NCBI RefSeq assembly: GCF_021032705.1
Contig: NZ_JAHVXI010000003.1
Span: forward strand, 1 to 64,000
Length of the DNA: 64,000 nucleotides
Direction of reading: 5' to 3'
From: Psychroserpens luteolus
GTDB taxonomy: Bacteria; Bacteroidota; Bacteroidia; Flavobacteriales; Flavobacteriaceae
Under the pieces are notes generated by a model. It saw nothing but the letters and a program-made list of their open reading frames with translations, was not told where the DNA came from and ran no database searches. Shown here piece after piece: positions 8,947-17,734 of the stretch; the first letter of the stretch is position 1, and each line of letters starts with the position of its first letter. The translations under genes and the position numbers were made by a program.

Positions 8947-9381
8947 ATGAAGTTTAGCTGCGAAATTATTATAAATGCGCCTATAGATCATACAGCAGCC
9001 GTGTTTGAAAATCCAGACAATCTAAAGCATTTTCAAGATGGTTTTATTTCTAAAGAACTTATTAGCGGAACTGAAGGATCAGAAGGAGCTATTTCAAAAA
9101 TGATATATAAAAAGCTTGAGCTCAAAGAAACAATAATCACCAATAATCTACCAGCAGAGTTTAAAGCGCTTTATGAACATAAGCATATGACCAATACTAT
9201 GAGCGTGCAATTTAAAGCTCTTGCTGACGATAAAACACAATATATTTCTGAGATAGATTACACTAAATTTAATGGACTGTTCATCAAACTCATGGCAACT
9301 TTATTTCCAGGGATGTTTAAGAAGCAAGTCTATAAATGGATGACACAATTTAAGACCTATACCGAATCTCTTCTAGACTAA
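8947..9381 (+). CDS. SRPBCC (START/polyketide-cyclase-like) family protein
   Basis: 144 residues. It begins CEIIINAPIDHTAAVFENPDNLKHFQDGF, the typical first strand and helices of the SRPBCC fold, and ends with a long C-terminal helix (GMFKKQVYKWMTQFKTYTE). It probably binds a hydrophobic ligand; the ligand is unknown. Its 3' end overlaps the convergent rnz gene by four bases. Confidence 0.8.
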   Translation: MKFSCEIIINAPIDHTAAVFENPDNLKHFQDGFISKELISGTEGSEGAISKMIYKKLELKETIITNNLPAEFKALYEHKHMTNTMSVQFKALADDKTQYISEIDYTKFNGLFIKLMATLFPGMFKKQVYKWMTQFKTYTESLLD

Positions 9382-10283
9382 AATTCAAAGGTCTTTCCGT
9401 CTTTAGCTAATTCTACCTTAGGAAAAATTGTTTCCGCTTCTGTTTTAAATGGAGTCAAATCATCATATCGCGTAGAGTAATGCCCCAAAATTAACTGACC
9501 AACATTTGCCTTTTTTGCAATAGTGGCCGCCTGTTTGGCAGTAGAATGCTTTGTTGGTAAGGCTAGAGCTTCATTCTTTTCAATAAATGTAGATTCATGA
9601 TATAGAGCGTTTACACCCTTTATGATGGGCACAATGGATTCGTTATATGCTGTGTCACTGCAAAATGCATAACTCTTCGGCGGTTTTGGATCCAGTGTAA
9701 CTGATGCATTGCTTACCATATTTCCATTATTATCAGGAACATCAGCACCTTGCTTTAATTTTCGATAATAGGCAACGTCAATATTGGCATTTAATACTGC
9801 ATTCATATCTAATTTGCGTTCTCCAAGTTTCTCTTTAAATAGAAATCCGTTGGTATATATACGATGATCTAAAGGAATAGTGTACACTTCAACTTTATCA
9901 TCTTCGAAAATTAACTCTGATGATTTTGAAGACAATTCATGAAAAATCAATTTGTAATTAGTCCAAGACTCTGAGAGTTTCATTTGCAGCGTTATAACCT
10001 CCTTAAGTCCTTTTGGTGCATAGATATGCAAATCGGCCTCACGTGTTAACAATCTAAATGTAGAAATCAAACCAGCAAGACCAAAGCAATGGTCACCATG
10101 TAAATGTGAAATAAAAATGTGTTTTATACGACCAAACTTTACTTTGTTTCTGCGCAACTCAACCTGAGTTCCCTCTCCACAATCTATTAGAAAGGTATGG
10201 TTCTTTATGTCAAGAACTTGAGCAGTGGGATTGGTATGTATCAATGGTGTAGCGCTATAACAGCCAAGTATTCTTAGTTTCAA
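9378..10283 (-). CDS. rnz: Ribonuclease Z
   Basis: 301 residues, normal for the short bacterial form. A metallo-beta-lactamase-fold endonuclease that cuts 3' trailers from tRNA precursors. The Zn-binding SHLHGDH motif is at 59-65, preceded by FLIDCGEGTQ; also visible are CSDTAYNES and the late HST and LGHYSTRY motifs. Start ATG at 10283 is one base after the stop of the upstream small gene, so it is probably co-transcribed with the two small genes before it. Confidence 0.95.
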   Translation of the reverse strand: MKLRILGCYSATPLIHTNPTAQVLDIKNHTFLIDCGEGTQVELRRNKVKFGRIKHIFISHLHGDHCFGLAGLISTFRLLTREADLHIYAPKGLKEVITLQMKLSESWTNYKLIFHELSSKSSELIFEDDKVEVYTIPLDHRIYTNGFLFKEKLGERKLDMNAVLNANIDVAYYRKLKQGADVPDNNGNMVSNASVTLDPKPPKSYAFCSDTAYNESIVPIIKGVNALYHESTFIEKNEALALPTKHSTAKQAATIAKKANVGQLILGHYSTRYDDLTPFKTEAETIFPKVELAKDGKTFEF

Positions 10284-10284
10284 A

Positions 10285-10716
10285 TTATTGTATTCTTAAA
10301 TGACTTTTTATTAATTCCAGTTCTTTCAAAGCAGGATTTTTATTTGGTAATGTTATAAAAATAAAATCTGTGCCATTTTTTCTTTTGGCTGTAATTTCGA
10401 AATAAAGTTCCTCATTTTGGTTTAAGATAACATCCTCTATTTCTGAAATAGGAAAATGTACCATTTTTTTTATAGATCCTAGGAATAAAGTATGCAAATC
10501 TTTTACAACAAAACCATTATGAATAGAAACTCGTTTTGAGATTTTAATAGCAGAAATGACTACCAATATTAGGATGTAATATATAGCTTTATTTAGAATT
10601 TCGTTCTCCACTAGATCTTCAAACGAAAATAAAGGAATGAACGACAAGAAAAAAAACAGTGTTTGATAAATAGCATCAAACAATTGTTCATCATAAAGGA
10701 CTATTCTTTTATTCAT
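10285..10716 (-). CDS. Small membrane protein of unknown function upstream of rnz
   Basis: 143 residues with two closely spaced hydrophobic helices (about 14-30 and 45-60: TLFFFLSFIPLF and AIYYILILVVIS) followed by a soluble beta-rich tail resembling a short PH-like domain (VVKDLHTLFLGSIKKMVHFPISEIEDVILN). I do not recognise a named family. It abuts the 110-residue gene (stop 10717) and rnz (one base gap), so it is part of that transcript. Confidence 0.65.
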   Translation of the reverse strand: MNKRIVLYDEQLFDAIYQTLFFFLSFIPLFSFEDLVENEILNKAIYYILILVVISAIKISKRVSIHNGFVVKDLHTLFLGSIKKMVHFPISEIEDVILNQNEELYFEITAKRKNGTDFIFITLPNKNPALKELELIKSHLRIQ

Positions 10717-11049
10717 TTAAAACCCTAAATCGCGCTCAATTTCCTCCATTTCGATAATATCGCGGGCTTCTTGCATAGTTGGGACTACTATGATTTCATC
10801 TGGAGTTTCATTAAGATTAGCCTTAGAAGTAACAATAACAAACGAATGTTTCGCTCTACGATGTTTATTAGATAGCTGTAAAAACTCTACAATATCTTGG
10901 AGTGACACCTTATTCAAAGTCGTAAGATTAACAATGATATTGTCATTTTTAAAACGTTCGTATAACACATCAATCTTTTTTACAAGTTCTATTATAGACG
11001 CTTTTTCCTGTGTGATTATGGATGTATTTCCATCTTTATCAAAAATCAT
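10717..11049 (-). CDS. Small STAS-like protein of the rnz-pyrB region
   Basis: 110 residues, no membrane segment. Pattern: strands ASIIELV and NIIVNLTTLNKVS, helix DIVEFLQLSNKHRRAK, strand HSFVIVTS, then VVPTMQEARDIIEMEEIERDLGF. The acidic C-terminus is very characteristic of a flavobacterial family next to rnz. Database entries of this type are sometimes called ribonuclease Z by position, but there is no metallo-beta-lactamase motif here. The fold looks like STAS (anti-sigma-factor antagonist-like); function unknown. Confidence 0.7.
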   Translation of the reverse strand: MIFDKDGNTSIITQEKASIIELVKKIDVLYERFKNDNIIVNLTTLNKVSLQDIVEFLQLSNKHRRAKHSFVIVTSKANLNETPDEIIVVPTMQEARDIIEMEEIERDLGF

Positions 11050-11053
11050 AATC

Positions 11054-11983
11054 CTAGTGTTTTATTTTTGAAGCTAATAAATAAATTACTGCCATTCTAA
11101 TCGCTACACCATTTTGAACTTGATCCAAAATAATTGCTTGATCAGAATCGGCAACATCACTCGTAATCTCTACACCTCTATTTATAGGCCCTGGATGCAT
11201 GATTGTGATGTCTTTATCCAACGAATTCAGCAATGCTTTATTAACTCCGTATTGTTGTGTATATTCTCGTGTTGATGGGAAATAACTAATATCCATTCGC
11301 TCATTTTGAACACGTAACATATTAGCTACATCACACCAATTTAAAGCTTTTCGCAAATTGGTTTCTACCTTAACCCCTAAATCTTTTATATACTTCGGAA
11401 GTAAGGTTTTTGGTCCACAAACCATCACATTTGCACCTTGTAATTGCAAGGCATAAATATTTGATAAAGCTACTCTACTATGTAGAATATCACCAACGAT
11501 AACTACATTTTTACCTTTAACATCACCTAAGCGTTCTCTTATAGAGTAACTGTCTAATAGTGCTTGTGTTGGGTGCTCATGAGCGCCATCTCCAGCATTA
11601 ATAATACTGGCATCTACATGCTGAGACAAAAACACACCTGCTCCCGGATTTGGATGCCTCATCACAACCATATCTACTTTCATAGACAAGATGTTATTTA
11701 CAGTATCAATAAGTGTTTCTCCTTTTTTTACTGAAGATTGCGAAGCCGAAAAGTTGATTACATCTGCAGATAGTCGCTTTTCTGCAAGTTCGAAAGATAA
11801 CTTGGTACGTGTTGAGTTTTCAAAGAATAAATTAGCTATAGTAATATCTCTAAGCGAAGGCACTTTTTTAATTGGTCTATTAATCACCTCTTTGAAATGA
11901 TCGGCTGTTTCAAAAATTAATTGAATATCCTTTTTATTAAGGTATTTAATTCCCAATAAGTGATTAACACTTAATTCGCTCAT
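11054..11983 (-). CDS. pyrB: Aspartate carbamoyltransferase catalytic subunit
   Basis: 309 residues. Joins carbamoyl phosphate and aspartate to make carbamoyl aspartate, the second step of pyrimidine synthesis. Carbamoyl-phosphate-binding STRTKLSFE is at 57-65, SSVKKGE at 83-89, and HPTQALLD and MHPGPINRGVEI follow, all family hallmarks. It sits five bases downstream of pyrR. No pyrI regulatory subunit is adjacent. Confidence 0.96.
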   Translation of the reverse strand: MSELSVNHLLGIKYLNKKDIQLIFETADHFKEVINRPIKKVPSLRDITIANLFFENSTRTKLSFELAEKRLSADVINFSASQSSVKKGETLIDTVNNILSMKVDMVVMRHPNPGAGVFLSQHVDASIINAGDGAHEHPTQALLDSYSIRERLGDVKGKNVVIVGDILHSRVALSNIYALQLQGANVMVCGPKTLLPKYIKDLGVKVETNLRKALNWCDVANMLRVQNERMDISYFPSTREYTQQYGVNKALLNSLDKDITIMHPGPINRGVEITSDVADSDQAIILDQVQNGVAIRMAVIYLLASKIKH

Positions 11984-11988
11984 AACTA

Positions 11989-12528
11989 TTAATTATTTAT
12001 CAAGTACACTGAGTCTTCACCTTCATTTTCAACCCAATTAACTTTTACTTTTTCTTTATTTATAGCATCTACCTGACGACCTCTATAATTAGGTTGAATT
12101 GGTAAATGTCTACTAAAACGTCTGTCTATCAACGTCAATAACTCTATTTCATTTGGTCTTCCAAAAGATTGAATCGCTGTTAATGCTGCTCTTATACTAC
12201 GTCCTGTATGCAGCACATCATCTATAAAAACAATATTCTTGTTCTCTACAATAAAATCAATTTCGGTAGTATTGGCTTCTAATATCTTTTCGCCACGTCT
12301 AAAATCGTCTCTAAAAAACGTGATATCTAAATGTCCTAGTTGGATATTTTTAATCTTATAATCATTTTTTAGCATGACTGCTAAGCGATTGGCAAGAAAT
12401 TTTCCTCTTGGTTGCAATCCGATAAGTACTGTATTAGAAAAATCGTTGTGATTTTCAATAAGTTGACAAGCCAGTCGATGAAGAATGATGTTTACCTCTT
12501 TAGCATTAAGTAAAACTTTTTGACTCAT
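11989..12528 (-). CDS. pyrR: PyrR: pyrimidine regulator / uracil phosphoribosyltransferase
   Basis: 179 residues. The PRPP-binding signature VFIDDVLHTGRSIRAAL is at about 100-116; other PyrR features are GLQPRGKFLA, DITFFRDD and LIDRRFSRHLPIQPNYRGR. PyrR regulates pyr genes in other bacteria by binding nascent RNA, and can have UPRTase activity. Here it directly precedes pyrB, which supports a pyrimidine role. I saw no clear attenuator hairpin in the 79 bases between the rpsA terminator and the start. Confidence 0.93.
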   Translation of the reverse strand: MSQKVLLNAKEVNIILHRLACQLIENHNDFSNTVLIGLQPRGKFLANRLAVMLKNDYKIKNIQLGHLDITFFRDDFRRGEKILEANTTEIDFIVENKNIVFIDDVLHTGRSIRAALTAIQSFGRPNEIELLTLIDRRFSRHLPIQPNYRGRQVDAINKEKVKVNWVENEGEDSVYLINN

Positions 12529-12602
12529 ATGGTTTCCAAACGTGTTTGGTTGGCAAAGTTAAGTTAAAAAATCAGGGTTTGCAATCGTTTTTATATATCA
12601 AT

Positions 12603-12632
12603 AAAAAAGCCTCTCATTTCTGAGAGGCTTTT
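12603..12632 (-). terminator. Terminator of rpsA
   Basis: Perfect 10-bp stem (12607-12616 with 12621-12630), 4-nt loop, six U's on the minus strand (A's at 12603-12608). It lies 24 bases after the rpsA stop and before pyrR. Confidence 0.9.
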
Positions 12633-12653
12633 CAATATCTAAAATTCAAGGAA

Positions 12654-14489
12654 TTATTTCTTCCCGTCCATTTTATCTTTAAGTGCTTGTAAAGCGTCAT
12701 TAGCATCACCTAAAGTTGGTTTTGCTTCTGCTGCTTGAGCTTCTTGCTTCTTAACAGCTGCTTTTACATTTGCCATTTCTTCTTCTTTAAAGATAGCAGT
12801 ATGAGAGGCTACAACTCTTTTGAATTCTTTATTGAATTCAATGATTTTAAAGTCTGCACCTTCACCTTTTTTAAGCTTGCTTCCGTCTTCTTTTTCTAAG
12901 TGACGAGATGGTACAAATGCAACGATATCATCGTTGAAATTGATTGTAGCACCTTTATCTACGATTTCAGCAATCTCAGCAGTATGCGTTGTTCCTAAAG
13001 CGAACTCAGTTTCATACTTATCCCAAGGGTTATCAGTAGTTTGTTTGTGACCTAAAGATAATTTACGTCCTTCAACATCTAATTCTAATACCACTACATC
13101 TAACTTGTCGCCTACATTAGTAAACTCACTTGGATGCTTGATTTTCTTAGTCCAAGATAAATCAGAGATATAAATCAATCCGTCGATACCTTCTTCTAAT
13201 TCAACAAAAACACCAAAGTTTGTAAAGTTACGTACGATACCTGAATGTTTAGAACCTACAGGATATTTAGATGTAATATCTGTCCATGGGTCTGGAGTTA
13301 ATTGTTTGATACCAAGAGACATTTTACGATCTTCTCTATCAAGAGTTAAGATCACAGCTTCGATTTCATCTCCAACAGATACGAAATCTTGAGCTGAACG
13401 TAAATGAGTTGACCAAGACATTTCACTAACGTGAACTAATCCTTCTACACCTTCTTCTACTTCAACAAATGCACCGTAATCAGCAATAACAACAACTTTA
13501 CCTTTCACTTTATCGCCAACTTTTACAGTTTCACCTAAAGCTTCCCAAGGATGCTTGCTTAATTGCTTAAGACCTAATTGGATTCTAGACTTATCTTCAT
13601 CGAAGTCTAAGATTACCACATTTAATTTTTGGTCTAATTCTACGATCTCATTTGGATGATTAATTCTAGACCAAGATAAATCTGTGATATGAACTAAACC
13701 GTCAACACCTCCAAGATCAATAAACACACCGTAAGACGTAATATTCTTCACGATACCTTCTAATACTTGACCTTTTTCTAATTGACCAATGATTTCTTTC
13801 TTTTGTTCCTCAATATCAGCCTCGATAAGCGCTTTATGAGATACAACAATGTTTTTGAATTCGTGGTTGATTTTCACCACTTTAAATTCCATTGTTTTAT
13901 TTACGTACTGATCGTAATCTCTAATTGGTTTCACATCGATTTGAGAACCTGGTAAGAATGCTTCAATACCAAATACGTCAACGATCATACCACCTTTAGT
14001 TCTGCATTTTACAAAACCATTAACGATTTCACCAGTTTCGTGTGCATTGTTTACACGATCCCATGCTTTAATTACACGAGCTTTTCTGTGAGATAATACT
14101 AATTGACCAGTTGCATCTTCACGAACATCAATTAATACTTCTACTTTGTCACCAACTTTTAAATCTGGATTGTAACGAAATTCATTAAGAGAGATTACAC
14201 CTTCAGATTTAGCATTGATGTCAATGATAGCATCGCGATCTGTAATATGGATAACTTCACCTTCTACAACTTCATCATCTAAAGTATCTACAAAATTTTC
14301 TGATACTAATTTTTCAAATTCTTCTAATTGTTTGTCATCAACAGGATCAATTCCTTCTTCGTAATTGTGCCAATTGAAATCTTTTAAGAATTTTTCTGGG
14401 TTTGCCTGAGCCTCAGAGACTTGAGGAGCTTCAGTTTGAGGAGCTTCAGTAGTTGCTACTTCAGCTTGTTTTGTTTCTTTTTCAGACAT
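12654..14489 (-). CDS. rpsA: 30S ribosomal protein S1
   Basis: 611 residues with a Q/A/E-rich N-terminal extension (1-50) and six S1 RNA-binding repeats, seen as recurring GVFIDLGG-DGLVHITDLSW, GAFVEVEEGVEGLVHVSEMSW and GVFVELEEGIDGLIYISDLSW motifs. S1 recruits mRNA to the 30S subunit, which matters in Bacteroidota where Shine-Dalgarno pairing is little used. The ATG at 14489 is supported by the extension typical of the phylum. It has its own promoter and terminator. Confidence 0.97.
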   Translation of the reverse strand: MSEKETKQAEVATTEAPQTEAPQVSEAQANPEKFLKDFNWHNYEEGIDPVDDKQLEEFEKLVSENFVDTLDDEVVEGEVIHITDRDAIIDINAKSEGVISLNEFRYNPDLKVGDKVEVLIDVREDATGQLVLSHRKARVIKAWDRVNNAHETGEIVNGFVKCRTKGGMIVDVFGIEAFLPGSQIDVKPIRDYDQYVNKTMEFKVVKINHEFKNIVVSHKALIEADIEEQKKEIIGQLEKGQVLEGIVKNITSYGVFIDLGGVDGLVHITDLSWSRINHPNEIVELDQKLNVVILDFDEDKSRIQLGLKQLSKHPWEALGETVKVGDKVKGKVVVIADYGAFVEVEEGVEGLVHVSEMSWSTHLRSAQDFVSVGDEIEAVILTLDREDRKMSLGIKQLTPDPWTDITSKYPVGSKHSGIVRNFTNFGVFVELEEGIDGLIYISDLSWTKKIKHPSEFTNVGDKLDVVVLELDVEGRKLSLGHKQTTDNPWDKYETEFALGTTHTAEIAEIVDKGATINFNDDIVAFVPSRHLEKEDGSKLKKGEGADFKIIEFNKEFKRVVASHTAIFKEEEMANVKAAVKKQEAQAAEAKPTLGDANDALQALKDKMDGKK

Positions 14490-14535
14490 GTGCTGAATAA
14501 AATTTGTATTCTGTATGTTTAGAAAGAATTAAGCG

Positions 14536-14555
14536 ATAACACACAGAAGTGTTAT
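14536..14555 (-). other. Hairpin in the rpsA 5' leader
   Basis: A 7-bp perfect inverted repeat (14536-14542 with 14549-14555) with a 6-nt loop lies between the predicted rpsA promoter and its ATG, in a leader of about 110 nt. S1 genes are often autoregulated through their leader, so this could be part of such a site; that is inference. Confidence 0.4.
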
Positions 14556-14607
14556 TGTTTGTTATTATTTGTTCCTTTTATCTTTCTTTATTTCGCTAAA
14601 AGGAGTG

Positions 14608-14637
14608 CAAAAATACGTTTTATTTACAATAAAACAA
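14608..14637 (-). promoter_or_regulatory. Predicted rpsA promoter
   Basis: On the minus strand: TTG (14637-14635, within TTTTG), 19-nt spacer, then TATTTTTG (14615-14608). This exactly fits the Bacteroidota housekeeping consensus TTG-N19/20-TAnnTTTG. Transcription would start near 14601. The rest of the 284-base gap 14490-14773 holds the leader hairpin and the LysM gene's upstream region. Confidence 0.75.
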
Positions 14638-14773
14638 AATAAATACAATATTGTCTAATCATTTGAGTTTCAGAAACTAAAAATGTTAAAAATTCTTACT
14701 TGGCTTGCTTAATTTTTGGCACATAAATTGGTATATTTACAATAGTATTAACACTAAATTAAAAACAAAAATT

Positions 14774-15151
14774 ATGGTAAGATCAAAATACCAAAGTGTA
14801 TTAGACTTAGGAGAATCGTTGAACATCGAAAATGGTGATGTAAAAGAAGAGAATGGCGTATTAAAAGTAACAGGAACTGCAAAAACTCAATACGAAAAGA
14901 ATCTTTTATGGGATGCAATAAAAGCCGCTGGTGGTGATAACCCAAGCGATATTATGGCAGATATTCAAGTAGCAGACACGTCTGTTTATGCAAGACACAC
15001 AGTGAAAAGTGGAGAAACATTAGGAAAGATTGCTAAGCACTATTATGGTGATGCAATGAAATACAAAGATATTTTTGCTGCAAACAATGACATCTTAAAG
15101 AATCCTGATTTAATTCATCCAGATCAAGAATTAATTATACCAAATTTATAA
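14774..15151 (+). CDS. LysM-domain peptidoglycan-binding protein
   Basis: 125 residues, no signal peptide. The N-terminal half looks BON-like (NIENGDVKEENGVLKVTGTAKTQYEKN); the C-terminal half is one LysM domain (HTVKSGETLGKIAKHYYGDAMKYKDIFAANN to PDQELIIP). This is the YgaU/kbp-type layout; Kbp in E. coli binds potassium. The ATG at 14774 is chosen because upstream in-frame codons give an implausible N-terminus. Its own terminator follows. Confidence 0.85.
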   Translation: MVRSKYQSVLDLGESLNIENGDVKEENGVLKVTGTAKTQYEKNLLWDAIKAAGGDNPSDIMADIQVADTSVYARHTVKSGETLGKIAKHYYGDAMKYKDIFAANNDILKNPDLIHPDQELIIPNL

Positions 15152-15170
15152 AAGTGGTAGATTAAAAAAG

Positions 15171-15198
15171 TAAAAGCGACCTAGTGTCGCTTTTTTTT
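15171..15198 (+). terminator. Terminator shared by the LysM gene and convergent cmk
   Basis: 8-bp stem (15173-15180 with 15186-15193) with a 5-nt loop followed by a T-run. The cmk stop codon (15181-15183) lies in the loop, so the hairpin overlaps the end of cmk. Confidence 0.85.
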
Positions 15199-15891
15199 AT
15201 GAAGTGAATTTATTTTGTCTTTCGCAAGTGACACTATAAATTCAAATTGTTCGTCTAAAGTCATATTAGAATTATCAACCTCAATTGCATCTTCTGCCAT
15301 GGTTAAAGGCGAATCTTCTCTTGTAGAATCTATATGATCTCGAGACTGTACATTTGCTAAAACCTCTTCGTAACAGACATCATCTCCCCTTTCCAGAAGT
15401 TCATCATAACGACGTTGAGCTCTTTTTTCTGCGGAAGCTGTCATGAATAATTTTAATTCGGCTTCTGGAAATACTACAGTGCCAATATCACGACCATCCA
15501 TGACCACACCTTTATCTTTTCCAAAACTTTGCTGTTGCTTAACCAACTGCTCTCGTACTTCTGATATGGTAGATACCTGACTCACAAACTGGGAGACTTC
15601 AAGTGTTCTAATTTCTTTTTCAACATTCTCTCCATTTAGATATACCTCAGCAAACCCTAAGTCTTCATTGAGTTTAAAACTAATTTCGATATGCTCCAAT
15701 TGAGAAATAAGACCTTCAACATCAAAACAATCACTTTCGATAAATCCATTTTGCATCGTATATAATGTGACTGCGCGATACATTGCTCCTGAATCTACAT
15801 ATACATAACCTAATGCTTTAGCTAATCGTTTGGCCACAGTACTTTTCCCTGTAGATGAAAATCCGTCAATTGCAATGGTAATTTTGGTCAT
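15181..15891 (-). CDS. cmk: Cytidylate kinase
   Basis: 236 residues. Phosphorylates CMP/dCMP with ATP. P-loop GFSSTGKS at 10-17, then DSGAMYRAVTLY, the MDGRDIGTVVFPEAELKLFMTAS block and the R-Y-D-E-L lid region. Start ATG (15891-15889) overlaps the porQ stop by one base (TAATG), pointing to translational coupling with porQ, a common flavobacterial arrangement. Confidence 0.96.
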   Translation of the reverse strand: MTKITIAIDGFSSTGKSTVAKRLAKALGYVYVDSGAMYRAVTLYTMQNGFIESDCFDVEGLISQLEHIEISFKLNEDLGFAEVYLNGENVEKEIRTLEVSQFVSQVSTISEVREQLVKQQQSFGKDKGVVMDGRDIGTVVFPEAELKLFMTASAEKRAQRRYDELLERGDDVCYEEVLANVQSRDHIDSTREDSPLTMAEDAIEVDNSNMTLDEQFEFIVSLAKDKINSLHKKKRH

Positions 15892-16910
15892 TATCTTAAA
15901 TCTATTTGTACACCAAAGAAATTGGCATTACTTGCGCCAGAGTATCTAGCATGTGTATAACTAAATCGTGTTTTATTAAGTTTAATACCTACACCAAATG
16001 ATAATCCTGAAAAATTTCGTTGTTCTAAGATACGTAATTCTTCAGCTCGTCTAAAGTTATATGCCATTCTTATATTGAAACCTTTGTCTGGAAACAATTC
16101 TGCACCTATAATGGTATGACGCAACAATTCGCCTAAAAAACCAACCTTTTCTTGAGTTTGATTACCATCTAAGTCTGTTGTAGCTCTTGCAGGATTAGAA
16201 AATCGAATTGGCCAAGCTTGTAAGTTCTCAAAAGTTAAATGCCAACGTAATGGCATATTTTCTAAAGTTTGTGACAATCCCAAATTAATTTCTAATGGGA
16301 GTTTTTCATTTTGACCAGCATAGGTTACTATTTGAGTACCAAGATTTCTAACTACTAATGCCATTTGAAACTCTAGACGTTCATTAATATACATTGCTCC
16401 TAGATCTGTAGCTACACCAATAGAATTATATTGTTCTAATTTGGAAGTGATTAATTTTAAGTTAGCACCTAAATAAAAATCCGTAAACGGAATTTGATAA
16501 GCATAACCTGCAGAAAGTGCCGCTTCATTGCCTGTGAATGATCCTGTAGAAACACCATTAAGGTCATATCCTTCAAAACTTCCGTAGTTGATATAGGTCA
16601 TTCCAACATGTAACGTTTGCACATGTCTATCCCATGTATAAGCATATGCTGCCGAACCATAGCTTATACCACCTAAATAACTTGAATAGTTAATCGCAAG
16701 TTGGTTATCCATTTCCGAATTGATAGTCGCTGGATTAAACAAACCTCCTGTAACATCATAATCATAGTTAGTAATCACTTTTCCACCCAAAGCAGCTTGC
16801 CTTGGTGATGCTATTAAGTTAAGAAATTGGTATGTAGACTCACCACCAACTTGGGCATAAAAAGTTGTTGTCAAGAATAGACAAAAAATAGTGGCAATTT
16901 TCTTTAGCAT
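15891..16910 (-). CDS. porQ: Type IX secretion system protein PorQ
   Basis: 339 residues, outer-membrane barrel of the FadL-like superfamily. A signal peptide ends near FYAQ; the mature protein starts with GGESTYQFLNLIASPRQAALGG, the PorQ/PorV-type N-terminus. PorQ belongs to the T9SS sortase/attachment machinery (with PorU, PorV and PorZ). A TTG four codons upstream (16922) is open, but ATG 16910 gives a normal signal peptide. It lies just before cmk with a one-base overlap. Confidence 0.88.
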   Translation of the reverse strand: MLKKIATIFCLFLTTTFYAQVGGESTYQFLNLIASPRQAALGGKVITNYDYDVTGGLFNPATINSEMDNQLAINYSSYLGGISYGSAAYAYTWDRHVQTLHVGMTYINYGSFEGYDLNGVSTGSFTGNEAALSAGYAYQIPFTDFYLGANLKLITSKLEQYNSIGVATDLGAMYINERLEFQMALVVRNLGTQIVTYAGQNEKLPLEINLGLSQTLENMPLRWHLTFENLQAWPIRFSNPARATTDLDGNQTQEKVGFLGELLRHTIIGAELFPDKGFNIRMAYNFRRAEELRILEQRNFSGLSFGVGIKLNKTRFSYTHARYSGASNANFFGVQIDLR

Positions 16911-16984
16911 ATAAGTGTGCAAAGTAACTAAATCTATCTTAAAACGACTATATGTGTATTTTATTTTTTTTAAAGGGACGAATT

Positions 16985-17734
16985 CTATTTTAATTGAAGT
17001 TTTTGTCCAATTTTAATCAAGTTACTTGTTAAACCATTTAAAGCTTTTATTCCTGCAACTGTAGTATTCGTTTTTTTTGCAATGCTATATAGTGTGTCTC
17101 CCTTTACTACAATCCAAACGTCTGAATTATAAAGGTCTTCGAAGTTTCTTACTCTTAACTCTTGCCCTATTTTTATAAGTGTTGTATCTAAATTATTGGC
17201 ACGCTTGAGTTCATCTAAGCTCGTATTGTAACGTTTAGATAACGCGTATAAGGTCTCTCCTTTTTTTACTGTATGATAATTAGAATCATTAGTTTCTGTG
17301 GTAACTGGTTGAGAAATATCATAAACCAAAGTGGTTGCCTTTTTTGCTTTTTCTGATAGTTTTGGCTCTAGCTGTTCAGGAATGGATTTAGTCTGTAATG
17401 AATCTGTAGTTGTAGTAGCTAATGTATTTTTCTTTTTAAAATAGTTTGTTAATGTATCTGGCCTATTTGTTACGATCACTAATGTACTATCGTTTTTATT
17501 AGTGTTGGGTGTATTAGTAATTAGATTAGCTTGTATTTCTGTTTTACCTACTATACTGTCTTTGGCTTTTATAGATGATGCCTCTACTAAAATTATTTCT
17601 CCTGTTTTTATATTGAGTTTTGCTGGCTTTCCGTTGAGAAGTACATCTTTATAAGTGTTAGTTTGTGCAACAGCCCCAAAACTTGAAGCTGTTAACACTA
17701 AGACTAATACTATTAATTTAAAGCTTTTTAGCAT
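16985..17734 (-). CDS. Exported protein with two LysM domains
   Basis: 249 residues. Signal peptide (residues 1-23, ending FGAVAQ), a low-complexity Thr/Lys/Asn-rich middle, then two LysM domains near the C-terminus (about 157-199, [17 protein letters not shown]..., and 207-249, [17 protein letters not shown]...). It binds peptidoglycan in the periplasm. The start overlaps the 3' end of lon by 17 bases. Confidence 0.85.
   Translation of the reverse strand: MLKSFKLIVLVLVLTASSFGAVAQTNTYKDVLLNGKPAKLNIKTGEIILVEASSIKAKDSIVGKTEIQANLITNTPNTNKNDSTLVIVTNRPDTLTNYFKKKNTLATTTTDSLQTKSIPEQLEPKLSEKAKKATTLVYDISQPVTTETNDSNYHTVKKGETLYALSKRYNTSLDELKRANNLDTTLIKIGQELRVRNFEDLYNSDVWIVVKGDTLYSIAKKTNTTVAGIKALNGLTSNLIKIGQKLQLK

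Noticed and set aside
11989-12606. PyrR-binding attenuator before pyrR
   Set aside because: I could not find a terminator/anti-terminator pair; the only hairpin is the rpsA terminator.
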